Assembly: GCF_963677005.1 (NCBI RefSeq) | Contig: NZ_OY781616.1 | Span: 3,233,001-3,297,000 of the forward strand | From: Maridesulfovibrio sp. | Lineage (GTDB): Bacteria; Desulfobacterota; Desulfovibrionia; Desulfovibrionales; Desulfovibrionaceae | DNA length: 64,000 nt | Direction: 5' to 3' | Shown: positions 37,179 to 45,682 of the stretch, in pieces | How positions within the stretch are numbered: the first letter of the stretch is position 1 | Layout of the letters: each line of letters begins with the position of its first letter | Program-made: the position numbers and the translations under genes | Notes under the pieces: model-generated | The model's input: only the letters and a program-made list of their open reading frames with translations | The model's database searches: none | What the model was told of the DNA's origin: nothing

Positions 37179-37805
37179 TTACCATTTAGAGAATAGTTTT
37201 TTTGCCGGGTAAGCGACAGCTATCGTATCGGAAGGGATTGGTTTAATGGCTGTGCTTCCAGCCCCGAGAATCGAATTTGTTCCTATTGAGATCCCCGGCA
37301 ATACGGTTGCGCCTATTCCAATCAACGTTTCTTCCCCTACGGTAACATTGCCACCCAGGCTTACTCCTGGAGCTATATGTACATGAGGGCCAATCTGGCA
37401 GTGATGTTCAACTATTGAATTTGTATTTATTATTGTGTCTTTGTGTATCTTTGCCTTCGTGTTGATAACTGTCCCCGCAAGAATCATGCAACCTTTTTCT
37501 ATGGAGGCACTTGGCGAAATTATGGCAGATGGATGAATTACAGTAAAGAAATGCGTCTGTGCCGCAAGTCTTTCAAAAATAAGTTTTCTACGGTTATTGT
37601 CACCGATAGCAATTATGACTCCGTCATGTTTTATCTTGTCCAGTTCTAAAATCCCGCCCTGTACGGGAATTCCCAGTAACTCTGTGCCGTGAAGACTTGT
37701 GTCGTCATCGAGAAAGCATAATGGTTGCACTCCATGCATGAGTGTTATGATCTCGGCCACCACCTGCCCATGCCCGCCGGCGCCAATGATTATGATTTTT
37801 TCCAT
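37179..37805 (-). CDS. pglD: UDP-4-amino-sugar N-acetyltransferase (PglD type)
   Basis: 208 residues from the ATG with GGTGG seven bases upstream. A longer in-frame reading of 275 codons runs back through pglC in another frame and is rejected. The protein has the PglD N-terminal fold (IIIIGAGGHGQVVAEI) and hexapeptide repeats with IVEHHC (residues 131-136), holding the catalytic His of the family. PglD acetylates the C4 amine to give UDP-diNAc-bacillosamine. The start lies inside the 3' end of pglC. A second PglD-like domain occurs in the neighbouring lipoyl fusion. Confidence 0.88.
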   Translation of the reverse strand: MEKIIIIGAGGHGQVVAEIITLMHGVQPLCFLDDDTSLHGTELLGIPVQGGILELDKIKHDGVIIAIGDNNRRKLIFERLAAQTHFFTVIHPSAIISPSASIEKGCMILAGTVINTKAKIHKDTIINTNSIVEHHCQIGPHVHIAPGVSLGGNVTVGEETLIGIGATVLPGISIGTNSILGAGSTAIKPIPSDTIAVAYPAKKLFSKW

Positions 37806-38410
37806 ATGTTGTCCACCTTTCCGCCCATGAATTCCTGTGCTGTGGCCTGTCCGGGCTGGCTGATGCCGTCGCGTTTGAACACTTTTGCCACGGTCATGAA
37901 GATTATTTTTATGTCCAGCAGCAGGGTGTGGTTGTCCACGTACCAGACATCCATTTTGAATTTTTCTTCCCACGAAACCGCGTTGCGCCCGTTGACCTGC
38001 GCCCATCCGGTAATTCCGGGCAGCACGTCGTGCCTGCGGCTCTGTTCCGGGGTGTAGCGGTCAAGATACTGCATGAGCAGCGGTCGCGGACCAACCAGAG
38101 ACATATCCCCGAAAATCACGTTGATCAACTCCGGCAGTTCATCCAGAGACGTGGAGCGCAGGATGCGGCCGAACCTGCTCAGACGTTCGGAGTCCGGCAG
38201 CAGCTTCCCGGAAGCATCACGTTCATCGGACATGGTTTTGAACTTGATTATATTGAAGGGCTTTCCATAAAGTCCGGGGCGTCTCTGAATAAAGAAAATA
38301 CCACCGCCCATTTTTTTGTGGATGGCCACGGCCACCGCAACAAGCACCGGAAAGAAAATTAGCAGTGCCGCAATGGATACGGTCAGGTCGAAACATCTTT
38401 TGACGGTCAT
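37790..38410 (-). CDS. pglC: Initiating phosphoglycosyl transferase (PglC type)
   Basis: 206 residues: one N-terminal re-entrant hydrophobic helix (residues 8-30) and the monotopic phosphoglycosyl transferase core with FKTM, the catalytic D90-E91 in STSLDELPE, and LVGPRPLL. It is small, as PglC is, and lacks the extra N-terminal helices of WbaP-type enzymes. It transfers phospho-diNAcBac to undecaprenyl phosphate, starting the lipid-linked glycan. It lies directly after pglA and overlaps pglD. Confidence 0.92.
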   Translation of the reverse strand: MTVKRCFDLTVSIAALLIFFPVLVAVAVAIHKKMGGGIFFIQRRPGLYGKPFNIIKFKTMSDERDASGKLLPDSERLSRFGRILRSTSLDELPELINVIFGDMSLVGPRPLLMQYLDRYTPEQSRRHDVLPGITGWAQVNGRNAVSWEEKFKMDVWYVDNHTLLLDIKIIFMTVAKVFKRDGISQPGQATAQEFMGGKVDNIWKKS

Positions 38411-38413
38411 GAA

Positions 38414-39523
38414 TCAGAGCCCCATGAAGTTCATTATGGTCGTGTTGACCTTGTTTACGTCATATTTTTCCGCCGCATATTCCAGTGATGCCTCGCCCAT
38501 GGTCCGGGCAAGGTCCGGGCGGAGAATAAAGCGCTCTATGGCCTTTTCAAGCTCGGCAACATCTCTTGTCGGCACTTTGTATCCGTTGCTGCCTTCCATA
38601 ACCGTTTCACGGCAGCCCGGTGCATCCGTCGTAACAATTGCCCTTCCGGTGGACATGGCCTCCAGCACGGAACGGGGCGTGCCTTCGCGGTAGGAAGGAA
38701 GCACATAAACTGTACAGCCGGCCAGCTCTTCGCGCACATCTTCCACTGGACCGGGGCATTCAATCCCCGCATCCTGCCAACGTGCGACTTCCTCCGCGCT
38801 GATGGAATCCGGTCCCGGATCGTGAGGGCCCACCAACCGGAATTCTGCATCCGGGTATTTCCGTTTCAGGCTCATTGCCGCCTCGGCAAATTCGCGAACA
38901 CCTTTTTCCCTGAGCAGGCGTGAAATACACAGGAATACCGGAGTTACGTCATTTAGCGGTGAACTTGTGAAATAATCCATATCCACCCCGGAACCGTTGG
39001 TGACAACCGTGTCCTTACCACCGGGGATTATACCCAATTCCATGAACATGTTTCTGTCGTCCGGGTTCTGGAACATGACCCCTTTGTTAAAATATAATGC
39101 CGTCCGGTACATGTTTTTTACCAGTTTGAAAAGCAGTGCCCGCTTGCCGGAAGTCTGCCCGAAGGCGTAGCCCAGACCGGTGATCATGGAAAATATGTTT
39201 TGCACCCCGGCCAGCCGTGCTGCAAGTGAACCGTATATCACAGGTTTGATAGTGTAGGAGAGCACAACGTCCGGTTTATGTCTGCGCAGTATTCCGGTCA
39301 GGGCCATTAGGGATGCCATATCGCGCAGAGGATTCATTCCCTTGCGCCTGATCGGGACGGCAATGAATTCAATGCCCATGGCAGCCAGTTTTTCGGGCAC
39401 ATCTGGAGAGTCGAGCGGAGCTATTCCGCAGACCTCGTGTCCGGCTTCTTTCATGGCTCTCAGCATGGGGCCGCGAAAATTGACCAGCGACGGTCCGTAT
39501 CCCCCGATGACTGCTATCTTCAC
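38414..39523 (-). CDS. pglA: Glycosyltransferase, GT4 (PglA type)
   Basis: 369 residues from a GTG that overlaps the asnB stop as GTGA and has GGGAG eight bases upstream; an ATG nine codons earlier lacks a ribosome site. It opens with KIAVIGGYGPSLVNFRGPML and has FSMITGLGYAF, VFLCISRLLREKGVREF and SYREGTPRSVLEAMSTGRAIV (E-x7-E). The pattern and position before pglC match PglA, which adds the second sugar (GalNAc in Campylobacter) to Und-PP-bacillosamine. The actual donor is not known here. Confidence 0.85.
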   Translation of the reverse strand: MKIAVIGGYGPSLVNFRGPMLRAMKEAGHEVCGIAPLDSPDVPEKLAAMGIEFIAVPIRRKGMNPLRDMASLMALTGILRRHKPDVVLSYTIKPVIYGSLAARLAGVQNIFSMITGLGYAFGQTSGKRALLFKLVKNMYRTALYFNKGVMFQNPDDRNMFMELGIIPGGKDTVVTNGSGVDMDYFTSSPLNDVTPVFLCISRLLREKGVREFAEAAMSLKRKYPDAEFRLVGPHDPGPDSISAEEVARWQDAGIECPGPVEDVREELAGCTVYVLPSYREGTPRSVLEAMSTGRAIVTTDAPGCRETVMEGSNGYKVPTRDVAELEKAIERFILRPDLARTMGEASLEYAAEKYDVNKVNTTIMNFMGL

Positions 39524-41487
39524 CCTTTGATCTCCCAATGGTCGCACCATGACTGGAACATCAGTATATTCCAGATCCTGTACTGGTTGTCCTTCTTACC
39601 CAGAAGATGCTCAATCCAGGCCAGCCGCACTGGACCACTATAGAAAAAACCGTCGCTGTCCAGCCTCTTGTTTGAAAGCAGATCCTCGGCCCATTCCTTG
39701 AGAGGGCCGCGCAGCCAGCTGTCTATGGGCACCCCGAATCCCATCTTCGGGCGTTCTATCAGCTGCTGCGGCACATATTTGTACAGGATTTCGCGCAGGG
39801 CGAATTTGGATCTGCCCTCGCGGACCCGCAGGTGCATGGGCAGCCGCTGTGAAAATTCAACCACTTCATGATCGAGAAACGGAGCGCGCGTTTCAAGGCT
39901 TACGGCCATTGCCGCCCGGTCCACCTTGGTTAGTATATCGTCAGGAAGATATGTTGCTGCGTCCATGAACTGCATCCATGAGGTCAGGTTGCCGTTTGAA
40001 GGCTGCATATCAGCAGACTGGAACGGGCCGGCTATTTCATTTCCCTTTCTGAGCAGACTGCCCGGTTCAAGCCAGCAGGATGTCAGGTTGCGGTAGTATT
40101 CCACTGCTGATCCGGCAGCCATGACATCGGCCAGTTTATGCAGTTTCTGGCCGGGGAGGCGCATCTTCAGTTCTTCGGGAAGCACCGGTCCGAACATGCG
40201 GAAAGCGCTGTCCCAGTCAGCTGGGGAGATTGCCGAGATGGATTTTGCTGCAAGTTTTCGCAACAGCACTGGAACGGAACTCAATCTGTTCCATATGGAA
40301 CAGCCTTTGGAATGGCGGTTGTAGCCTGCGAAAAGCTCATCCCCCCCGTCACCGGAAAGGGCCACGGTGACGTGCTCGCGGGTCATACGCGAAACGAGAT
40401 GTGTCGGAATCTGGGACGCATCAGCAAAAGGCTGGTCCCATATCTGCGGAATTGTCGGGATTACGTCCAGCGCATCGCGTGGCGAAAGGTACAGTTCGGT
40501 GTGTTCGGTCCCGATATGTTTTGCAACTGCCCGGGCATCATCTGCTTCGTTATATGCCTCGTCATCAAAACCGATGGTGAAGGTTTTGACCGGTGCAAGA
40601 GCGCACTGCTGCATCAGGGCGACGATAAGTGACGAATCAATACCGCCGGACAGAAAGGCCCCTAAAGGCACATCCGAGATCATTTCCCGCTCAATGACTT
40701 TGAGCAGCATGTCTTCAAGGGTCTCTATGATCACTTCATCCGGGGCAGTGAAAATTCTTTCTCCGGCATCCCGTGCGCATTCATTCAGGGACCAGTATGA
40801 TTGCGGAGCCGTCATTTCTCCGTTTTGGCGTATACAGGTCCAGGTGCCGGGCATGAGGCAGTATGTGTTTTTGAAGATGGTGCGCGGGCCGGGAACGTAG
40901 TTGTATCTGAGGTAGGAGCCCAGAGAGTCGCGGTCCACCTCGCGTTTGAAATATTTCTTGTAGGCCATGAGGGCCTTGAGTTCCGATCCGAAGAGAAAAT
41001 TTTCGCCCTGACGCGAATAGTAAAGCGGTTTTTCTCCCATGCGGTCGCGGGCCAGCAGCAGGCAGCGTTCCTTGCGGTCCCATACGGCAATGGCGAACAT
41101 GCCGCAGAACCGTTTAAGAGCCGGTTCGAATCCCCATTGCTCAATGGCTTCCAGCATGACTTCCGTGTCAGAATGTCCGCGCCAGCCGCCGAACCCTTCA
41201 GCCTGTTCCAGTTCCTCGCGCAGGTCACGGTAGTTGTATATTTCGCCGTTGAAAACGGTGACGAACCGTCCGGAGCTGCTGTGCATGGGCTGCACGCCCT
41301 CAACCGTCAGGTCGATGATGGCCAGACGGCGGTGATCCAGGGCTATGCCGCATTCAGGGTCCGACCACTGCCCGGAACCGTCCGGGCCGCGCAGGTTCTG
41401 GGCGTCACCCATCTTCCGAGCGATCCGTTCAAGCCTGGCTGAATCTGACGAACATGAAAAATCAATAAAACCGGCTATTCCACACAT
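39520..41487 (-). CDS. asnB: Asparagine synthase-like glutamine amidotransferase
   Basis: 655 residues. The start is set by the MCGIAGF motif, whose Cys2 must become the N-terminal nucleophile; an ATG nine bases upstream is rejected. The glutaminase domain includes RGPDGSGQW, HRRLAIIDL and FNGEIYNYRDL. The synthetase domain has the PPi-loop SGGIDSSL at about residue 280. Such enzymes amidate aspartate, but paralogues in glycan clusters (WbpS and relatives) convert uronic acids to uronamides. As the third gene of the sugar operon, and with a UDP-uronate pathway present, the sugar role is quite plausible. Confidence 0.87.
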   Translation of the reverse strand: MCGIAGFIDFSCSSDSARLERIARKMGDAQNLRGPDGSGQWSDPECGIALDHRRLAIIDLTVEGVQPMHSSSGRFVTVFNGEIYNYRDLREELEQAEGFGGWRGHSDTEVMLEAIEQWGFEPALKRFCGMFAIAVWDRKERCLLLARDRMGEKPLYYSRQGENFLFGSELKALMAYKKYFKREVDRDSLGSYLRYNYVPGPRTIFKNTYCLMPGTWTCIRQNGEMTAPQSYWSLNECARDAGERIFTAPDEVIIETLEDMLLKVIEREMISDVPLGAFLSGGIDSSLIVALMQQCALAPVKTFTIGFDDEAYNEADDARAVAKHIGTEHTELYLSPRDALDVIPTIPQIWDQPFADASQIPTHLVSRMTREHVTVALSGDGGDELFAGYNRHSKGCSIWNRLSSVPVLLRKLAAKSISAISPADWDSAFRMFGPVLPEELKMRLPGQKLHKLADVMAAGSAVEYYRNLTSCWLEPGSLLRKGNEIAGPFQSADMQPSNGNLTSWMQFMDAATYLPDDILTKVDRAAMAVSLETRAPFLDHEVVEFSQRLPMHLRVREGRSKFALREILYKYVPQQLIERPKMGFGVPIDSWLRGPLKEWAEDLLSNKRLDSDGFFYSGPVRLAWIEHLLGKKDNQYRIWNILMFQSWCDHWEIKG

Positions 41488-41504
41488 TGCGACCATTTTA
41501 AACC

Positions 41505-41582
41505 GTTAGGGTTTCCAAAGGGGATTATCCCCTTTGGCCGTCGGAGACGAAATCAAATCACCAACAGCGCGAAGCGCATCAA
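41505..41582 (+). repeat. Dispersed hairpin repeat, copy 1
   Basis: About 78 bases between kdsD and asnB. It starts with GTTAGGGTTT, contains a perfect ten-base stem (CCAAAGGGGA, a TTA loop, then its complement), a GAAATC segment, and ends with GCGCGAAGCGC and ATCAA. It runs opposite to the flanking genes. The same order of elements recurs near 53.9 kb and, inverted, near 61.1 kb. Confidence 0.88.
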
Positions 41583-41590
41583 TGTTATGG

Positions 41591-42589
41591 CTATCCCCGC
41601 TCGGCACCTGCGAATTTGAGTCGGCCTTTGCCCAGCAGATCGTGCAGATGCACCATTCCGGTAATGACGCCGTCCTCGTCTACCACGGGAAGCACCGTTA
41701 TTTCCTTTGATTCCATTATATCCAATGCCTGGGCCGCCGACATGTCCGGCGTGATGCGCAACGGATCGCAGACCATGAATTCGGTTGCGGCTGCGGTGGG
41801 ATCATAATTTCCTGTACAGACCATCCTGCGTACGTCTCCGTCGGTAATTACTCCGGACAGTTTCCCGGATGCTGTCAGGGCCACAAGACCCAGACCTCCT
41901 TTGTCCAGTACGGTTAAAGCTTCGGAGAGCGTAACGTTCTGGGGGCAGGAGGGAATATTGTCGGAATGCATTATTTCACTGATGCACAGAGTCAGCCTGC
42001 GTCCCAAAGAACCTCCGGGATGAAATCGTTTGAAATCTTTGCTGTCGAAGTCCTTGTAGTCCATCAGGCAGACGGCCAGAGCGTCCCCCATGGCCAGGGC
42101 GGCGGTGGTTGATGATGTCGGAGCCAGCCCGTGGGAGCAGGCTTCGCAGGGAACCTTTGTTTTTATGACCACATCGGAAAGGCGTCCCATGGTGGATTCC
42201 GGGTCCGATGTGATGGAAATTATTTTCGTGCCGAAGGAGCGGATTGCCGGCAGCAGGGCGTTCAGTTCATCAGTCTCCCCGCTGTTGGATATGGAGACGA
42301 CCACGTCTTCTTCCCGGACCATTCCAAGGTCTCCGTGGGCGCCTTCCACCGGATGCAGGAAGAATGATGGCGTGCCGGTGGAGGACATGGTGGCGGCGAT
42401 CTTGCGGCCCACCAGTCCGGATTTGCCCAGCCCGGTAATGATTACGCGACCTTTGCAGCCAGCGAGCATTTCCACCGCGCGGGCGAAACCTTCTCCGAGA
42501 TCATTGCGGATGGCCGCCAGACCTTTTTCTTCGATTTCAAGGACTTCCTGTCCCCTTTTAATGAAATCCGAAAGCTGTTTATCTGTCAT
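41591..42589 (-). CDS. kdsD: Arabinose-5-phosphate isomerase (KdsD/KpsF)
   Basis: 332 residues: a SIS domain (ITGLGKSGLVGRKIAATMSSTGTPSFFLHPVEGAHGDLG, residues 50-88 in several motifs; SNSGETDE; the catalytic-region His in KRFHPGGSLGRRL) followed by two CBS motifs (GVITDGDVRRM; VLPVVDEDGVITGMVHLHDLL). It interconverts D-ribulose-5-P and D-arabinose-5-P for Kdo synthesis. GGAAACAG precedes the ATG. It follows gspF by seven bases, so it may be cotranscribed with the secretion genes, and it precedes the glycan operon after a repeat. Confidence 0.93.
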   Translation of the reverse strand: MTDKQLSDFIKRGQEVLEIEEKGLAAIRNDLGEGFARAVEMLAGCKGRVIITGLGKSGLVGRKIAATMSSTGTPSFFLHPVEGAHGDLGMVREEDVVVSISNSGETDELNALLPAIRSFGTKIISITSDPESTMGRLSDVVIKTKVPCEACSHGLAPTSSTTAALAMGDALAVCLMDYKDFDSKDFKRFHPGGSLGRRLTLCISEIMHSDNIPSCPQNVTLSEALTVLDKGGLGLVALTASGKLSGVITDGDVRRMVCTGNYDPTAAATEFMVCDPLRITPDMSAAQALDIMESKEITVLPVVDEDGVITGMVHLHDLLGKGRLKFAGAERG

Positions 42590-42596
42590 CTGTTTC

Positions 42597-43808
42597 CTAT
42601 TTTACGAGCGAGGTCAGGTCGAAGATCGGGCCCATGATGGCTACCACGATAAAAGCGATGAGCATGCCGATGAAGAGCAGCAGCATCGGTTCGGCCAGCG
42701 CGACCACCCGTTTCATGAAGTTGTCCACATCCCGTTCGAAAATGGTGCCCATGCGCTGCAGAAATTTTCCGAGTTCCCCGGATTTCTGCCCGGCGGTAAG
42801 CGTCAGTATGTATATGTCGGGATAAATTTTCTGTTCAGCCAGCACGGAACTCAGGGAGCGCCCGGTGGCGACTTCCTCGCGTGCTTCGGCCATTTTTTTC
42901 TTGAAAAATGTTGAGTTGACTGCGTTTGCGGAGCTTTCCATTCCCTGAACCAGCGGAATACCGGCATTTATCTGAAATCCGAGTATGCCTGAAAAACGCG
43001 CCAGCGTGCTCTTCTGCACCAGAGGGATTTTCCAGAAAAATCTGTCTACTTTTTCCCTGAACGCAGGGACGGATTTGTAGGCGCTGACCAGCCCCAGAAT
43101 TATGCACAGGGGTATGATCAGGGCCAGTGGGCCCATATTGGAGAGGGTATTGCCGAGCGCGACGACTATTTTTGTGGAGGTAGGGAGCTCTCCCTTGGCT
43201 GCCTTGAATATGCCGGTGATCTTGGGCAGGACCTCTGAAAGCAGAAAATATACCGCGCCCATGCCTATCAGCAGGATGACCACAGGGTAGACCATGGCAG
43301 TCATGAGCCTTCCGCTTACTTCAGCGCGTTCTTCCTCATATTTGGCGATGTTTTCCAGTACATCGCCGAGTTTGCCGACAGACTCGGCCACCTGGACCAT
43401 CCCGACGTAGACCTGCGGGAAAATTTTGGGATACTTGGCCAGACAGGACGAAAAGCTTTCCCCGGATTGAACGGCGTCGCGGACTTCCATCCATGTCCGG
43501 CTGGCCTTTCCGCCGGTCATACGGGCCATCATGTCCAGTGACTGGGCCAGGGCCGTGCCGCTCTGGAGCAGAATACCGAGGTAGTAGAATGATTCTCCGA
43601 CCCGTACTTTTCCGCCCATGGAGAAGGAAGAGGCCAGGGACTCGGAGGAGCTCTGTGCTTTCTGGCCGGATTTGACCTGTTCAAGACGCAGGGGCATGAG
43701 TCCCTTGGATTGCAGGGTCGCGAAGGCGCGCGACTGCGATGCGGCTTCCACAAAGCCTTTTTTCTTTTTTCCCTCTGCAGTTACTGCGCGGTATTGGTAT
43801 GTGGGCAT
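42597..43808 (-). CDS. gspF: Type II secretion inner-membrane platform protein GspF
   Basis: 403 residues with two GspF/PilC domains (one from about residue 70, one from about 270) and three membrane helices around residues 170, 220 and 375. Typical sequences include MPTYQYRAV at the N terminus, VRVGESFYYLGILLQSGTALAQSL, VAESVGKLGDVLENIAKYEE and EPMLLLFIGMLIAFIVVAIMGPIFDL (in parts). It forms the inner-membrane base that couples the GspE ATPase to pseudopilus assembly. It lies 14 bases after gspC. GspE itself is not nearby. Confidence 0.94.
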   Translation of the reverse strand: MPTYQYRAVTAEGKKKKGFVEAASQSRAFATLQSKGLMPLRLEQVKSGQKAQSSSESLASSFSMGGKVRVGESFYYLGILLQSGTALAQSLDMMARMTGGKASRTWMEVRDAVQSGESFSSCLAKYPKIFPQVYVGMVQVAESVGKLGDVLENIAKYEEERAEVSGRLMTAMVYPVVILLIGMGAVYFLLSEVLPKITGIFKAAKGELPTSTKIVVALGNTLSNMGPLALIIPLCIILGLVSAYKSVPAFREKVDRFFWKIPLVQKSTLARFSGILGFQINAGIPLVQGMESSANAVNSTFFKKKMAEAREEVATGRSLSSVLAEQKIYPDIYILTLTAGQKSGELGKFLQRMGTIFERDVDNFMKRVVALAEPMLLLFIGMLIAFIVVAIMGPIFDLTSLVK

Positions 43809-43822
43809 TACGGAGTGTGTTC

Positions 43823-44599
43823 CTATTTCAGTTCGACAACCAGTGAAAGCATCTGGCCTTTGCGTTCAACATCAATATAAATGGCAGATGCCCCGGCAAG
43901 CGAGCCGTAAACCTGAAGAAGTTTCGTCGGCCCGGTGATCATTTCACCGTTCACCCTCATGAGCACATCTCCGTTTTCAAGTCCGAGTTTTTTGAGCAGG
44001 GAATTTGTGCGGATGTTGGTAACACGGAAACCCTGCGTTTTTCCGTTCTTGCTGTTGGGTTTGAACAGGGCCTGTTTGAGGAAAGCGTTGGGGTCTTCCA
44101 GAACTTCGTTGGCCTGGGCCCTTTCGACCACAATCTTGTTGGTCTTGCCCCGGACAAGCTTTAAGCCTTGTACCTGATCCCACATAACGACCTTTTTTTC
44201 TTCGCGTCCATACTTCCAGAGAACGTACTGCGGTTTTATCTCTTCAAGAGTCCAGCCTTCGTACTCCTCGCCCTCACGCAGGATCACGGTCTCGTTTTTT
44301 ATCACGAACACGGCCATGTCCGTTTCGCCGGTAATAATACCGACAAGCTGCCAGGTGCTTGGCGTGACCGTGGCTTTTTTCTGAATTTCAGCGGGATTGT
44401 CGAGCCCGAGAATGTTCTTGTCCAGAATTGTTTTCGAGTCTCCGGCTATCTTGTCTACTGCCTCCGAGGAAAAGGATTCTCCCATAATCGGGGCCGTAGC
44501 CTTGGGCAGGTGGATAAAGGACGCAACAAGGTATGCCGAGGCCAGCCCGAAGGCCAAAGGCCACAGCCATGCCGGAAATTTGGTGGCTTTAAGCTCCAT
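43823..44599 (-). CDS. gspC: Type II secretion protein GspC with PDZ domain
   Basis: 258 residues: a short cytoplasmic start, one membrane helix (about 12-28), a homology-region segment (NILGLDNP, then WQLVGIITG, VFVIKN, ILREGEEYEGW), and a C-terminal PDZ domain (FRVTNIRTNSLLKKLGLENGDVLMRVNGE). GspC links the inner-membrane platform to the GspD secretin. Its position upstream of gspF supports the call. The 177-base spacer upstream separates it from the response-regulator gene. Confidence 0.9.
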   Translation of the reverse strand: MELKATKFPAWLWPLAFGLASAYLVASFIHLPKATAPIMGESFSSEAVDKIAGDSKTILDKNILGLDNPAEIQKKATVTPSTWQLVGIITGETDMAVFVIKNETVILREGEEYEGWTLEEIKPQYVLWKYGREEKKVVMWDQVQGLKLVRGKTNKIVVERAQANEVLEDPNAFLKQALFKPNSKNGKTQGFRVTNIRTNSLLKKLGLENGDVLMRVNGEMITGPTKLLQVYGSLAGASAIYIDVERKGQMLSLVVELK

Positions 44600-44776
44600 C
44601 TAAATACTATCCTAAGGACCTCTTTGATCAGGAGGTCCCCTGTAATCGTTTTTCGTGGCCGTCAGTTTTTTTAAAAGGACTGCGGCGTACGGATATCATT
44701 TCCCTCGGATTATGATCTGTCGCAGAGGGCCATGCTCTGATTTTACTTATTTGTTGGCGCGCATGGCAGACCGAAA

Positions 44777-45682
44777 CTACTCCTCTATTTCAGCATAAGA
44801 ATGGTAGTTGTTTTTAATCCACTTGTCCATCCCCTTGGTGTCGTGGTAAATGTCCAGTCTTAAAAGCCTTTTTCTTACCGTCTTAGCCGAGCTGTAATAA
44901 AAGAGCCGAACTTTTCGTGACAGTCTGGCGCTGAAAACATTCTGGGTTCCCTTGACCTTGTGGATGTTCATGCCCGGAGTTCCTGAATCCTGTACGTCAA
45001 AGCGGATGAGGGTCTCAAGAACCTTTTTGAACAGTTTGAACTGGGTGGAATACACTTTTTCCAGATCGGCTATGAAGCTGGGCATGGCTTCGCTTTTTGT
45101 CAGCAGGGATTCAAGAATCTCGGTGACTTTTTCAAAACCTTTGCCGTCGGTCTTCCCGGTTTGGGACTGCTCTTCCAGCCTGCGCTGCTCGTCCTGCAGC
45201 TGTTCGACCTCTTCTTCAAGGAGTTGGTGATACCCTTTGACCTCCTCCATTTCGGACATGAGTCTGTTGACCTGCTCTGCGGTCTTCTTGCTTTTGCCCA
45301 GATAGAAATGGAGCATGCGCAGCAGGTGGTCTTCTGTAACCGGCTTGGGGATGAAATAGGTGAAGACATCCGCCTGGGCTTCGTCCGTTGCTTCCGCATC
45401 CATTCCGGTCAGCAGGATAACCGGGAGATAGGGATATTCCTCACGGATGTATGGCAGGATATCAACTCCGCTGAGTCCGGAGCCTTCGAAGTGGACGTCA
45501 AGCAGCACTACATCCGGTTCTTCTTCAGATTCCTTCAGGAAGGCCAGAAATGATACCGGGTCGTAAAAAGACTCGTGCTTTTCAAGCATGCCGCCCTCGC
45601 GGAGAATGGATACGGTATACTCATGCAGTCTCGGATCATCGTCCGCCAGCACGAAAAAGTATTTATCATGTTGAGGGGTCAT
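44777..45682 (-). CDS. Response regulator with coiled coil and RelE/ParE-like C-terminal domain
   Basis: 301 residues. The receiver domain (5-125) has the acidic pocket ADDD, phosphoacceptor Asp62 (VVLLDVHFEG), LLTGMD and FIPKPV. Residues about 130-185 form a long charged coiled coil. The last 75 residues read HKVKGTQNVFSARLSRKVRLFYYSS, then LLRLDIYHD and KWIKNN, closely following the beta-sheet core of RelE/ParE-superfamily domains, including those attached to UvrD-like helicases. CAGGAGATAAATA precedes the ATG, and the gene overlaps the histidine kinase stop by 17 bases. The output may act on RNA or be a structural protein-binding module; either is inference. Confidence 0.75.
   Translation of the reverse strand: MTPQHDKYFFVLADDDPRLHEYTVSILREGGMLEKHESFYDPVSFLAFLKESEEEPDVVLLDVHFEGSGLSGVDILPYIREEYPYLPVILLTGMDAEATDEAQADVFTYFIPKPVTEDHLLRMLHFYLGKSKKTAEQVNRLMSEMEEVKGYHQLLEEEVEQLQDEQRRLEEQSQTGKTDGKGFEKVTEILESLLTKSEAMPSFIADLEKVYSTQFKLFKKVLETLIRFDVQDSGTPGMNIHKVKGTQNVFSARLSRKVRLFYYSSAKTVRKRLLRLDIYHDTKGMDKWIKNNYHSYAEIEE

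Noticed and set aside
37806..38006. N-terminal extension of PglD by 67 codons
   Set aside because: The extension reads through pglC in another frame with Arg/Gly/His-rich sequence; the internal ATG has GGTGG upstream and starts exactly at the conserved PglD fold.
40801..41442. 213-codon plus-strand frame antisense to asnB
   Set aside because: AsnB is unambiguous on the minus strand; the frame has no ribosome site or family pattern.
44610..44640. Inverted repeat GGACCTC/GAGGTCC upstream of gspC as a terminator for the response-regulator gene
   Set aside because: No U-tract follows on the minus strand, so it is not called a terminator; it could still be a leader hairpin of gspC.
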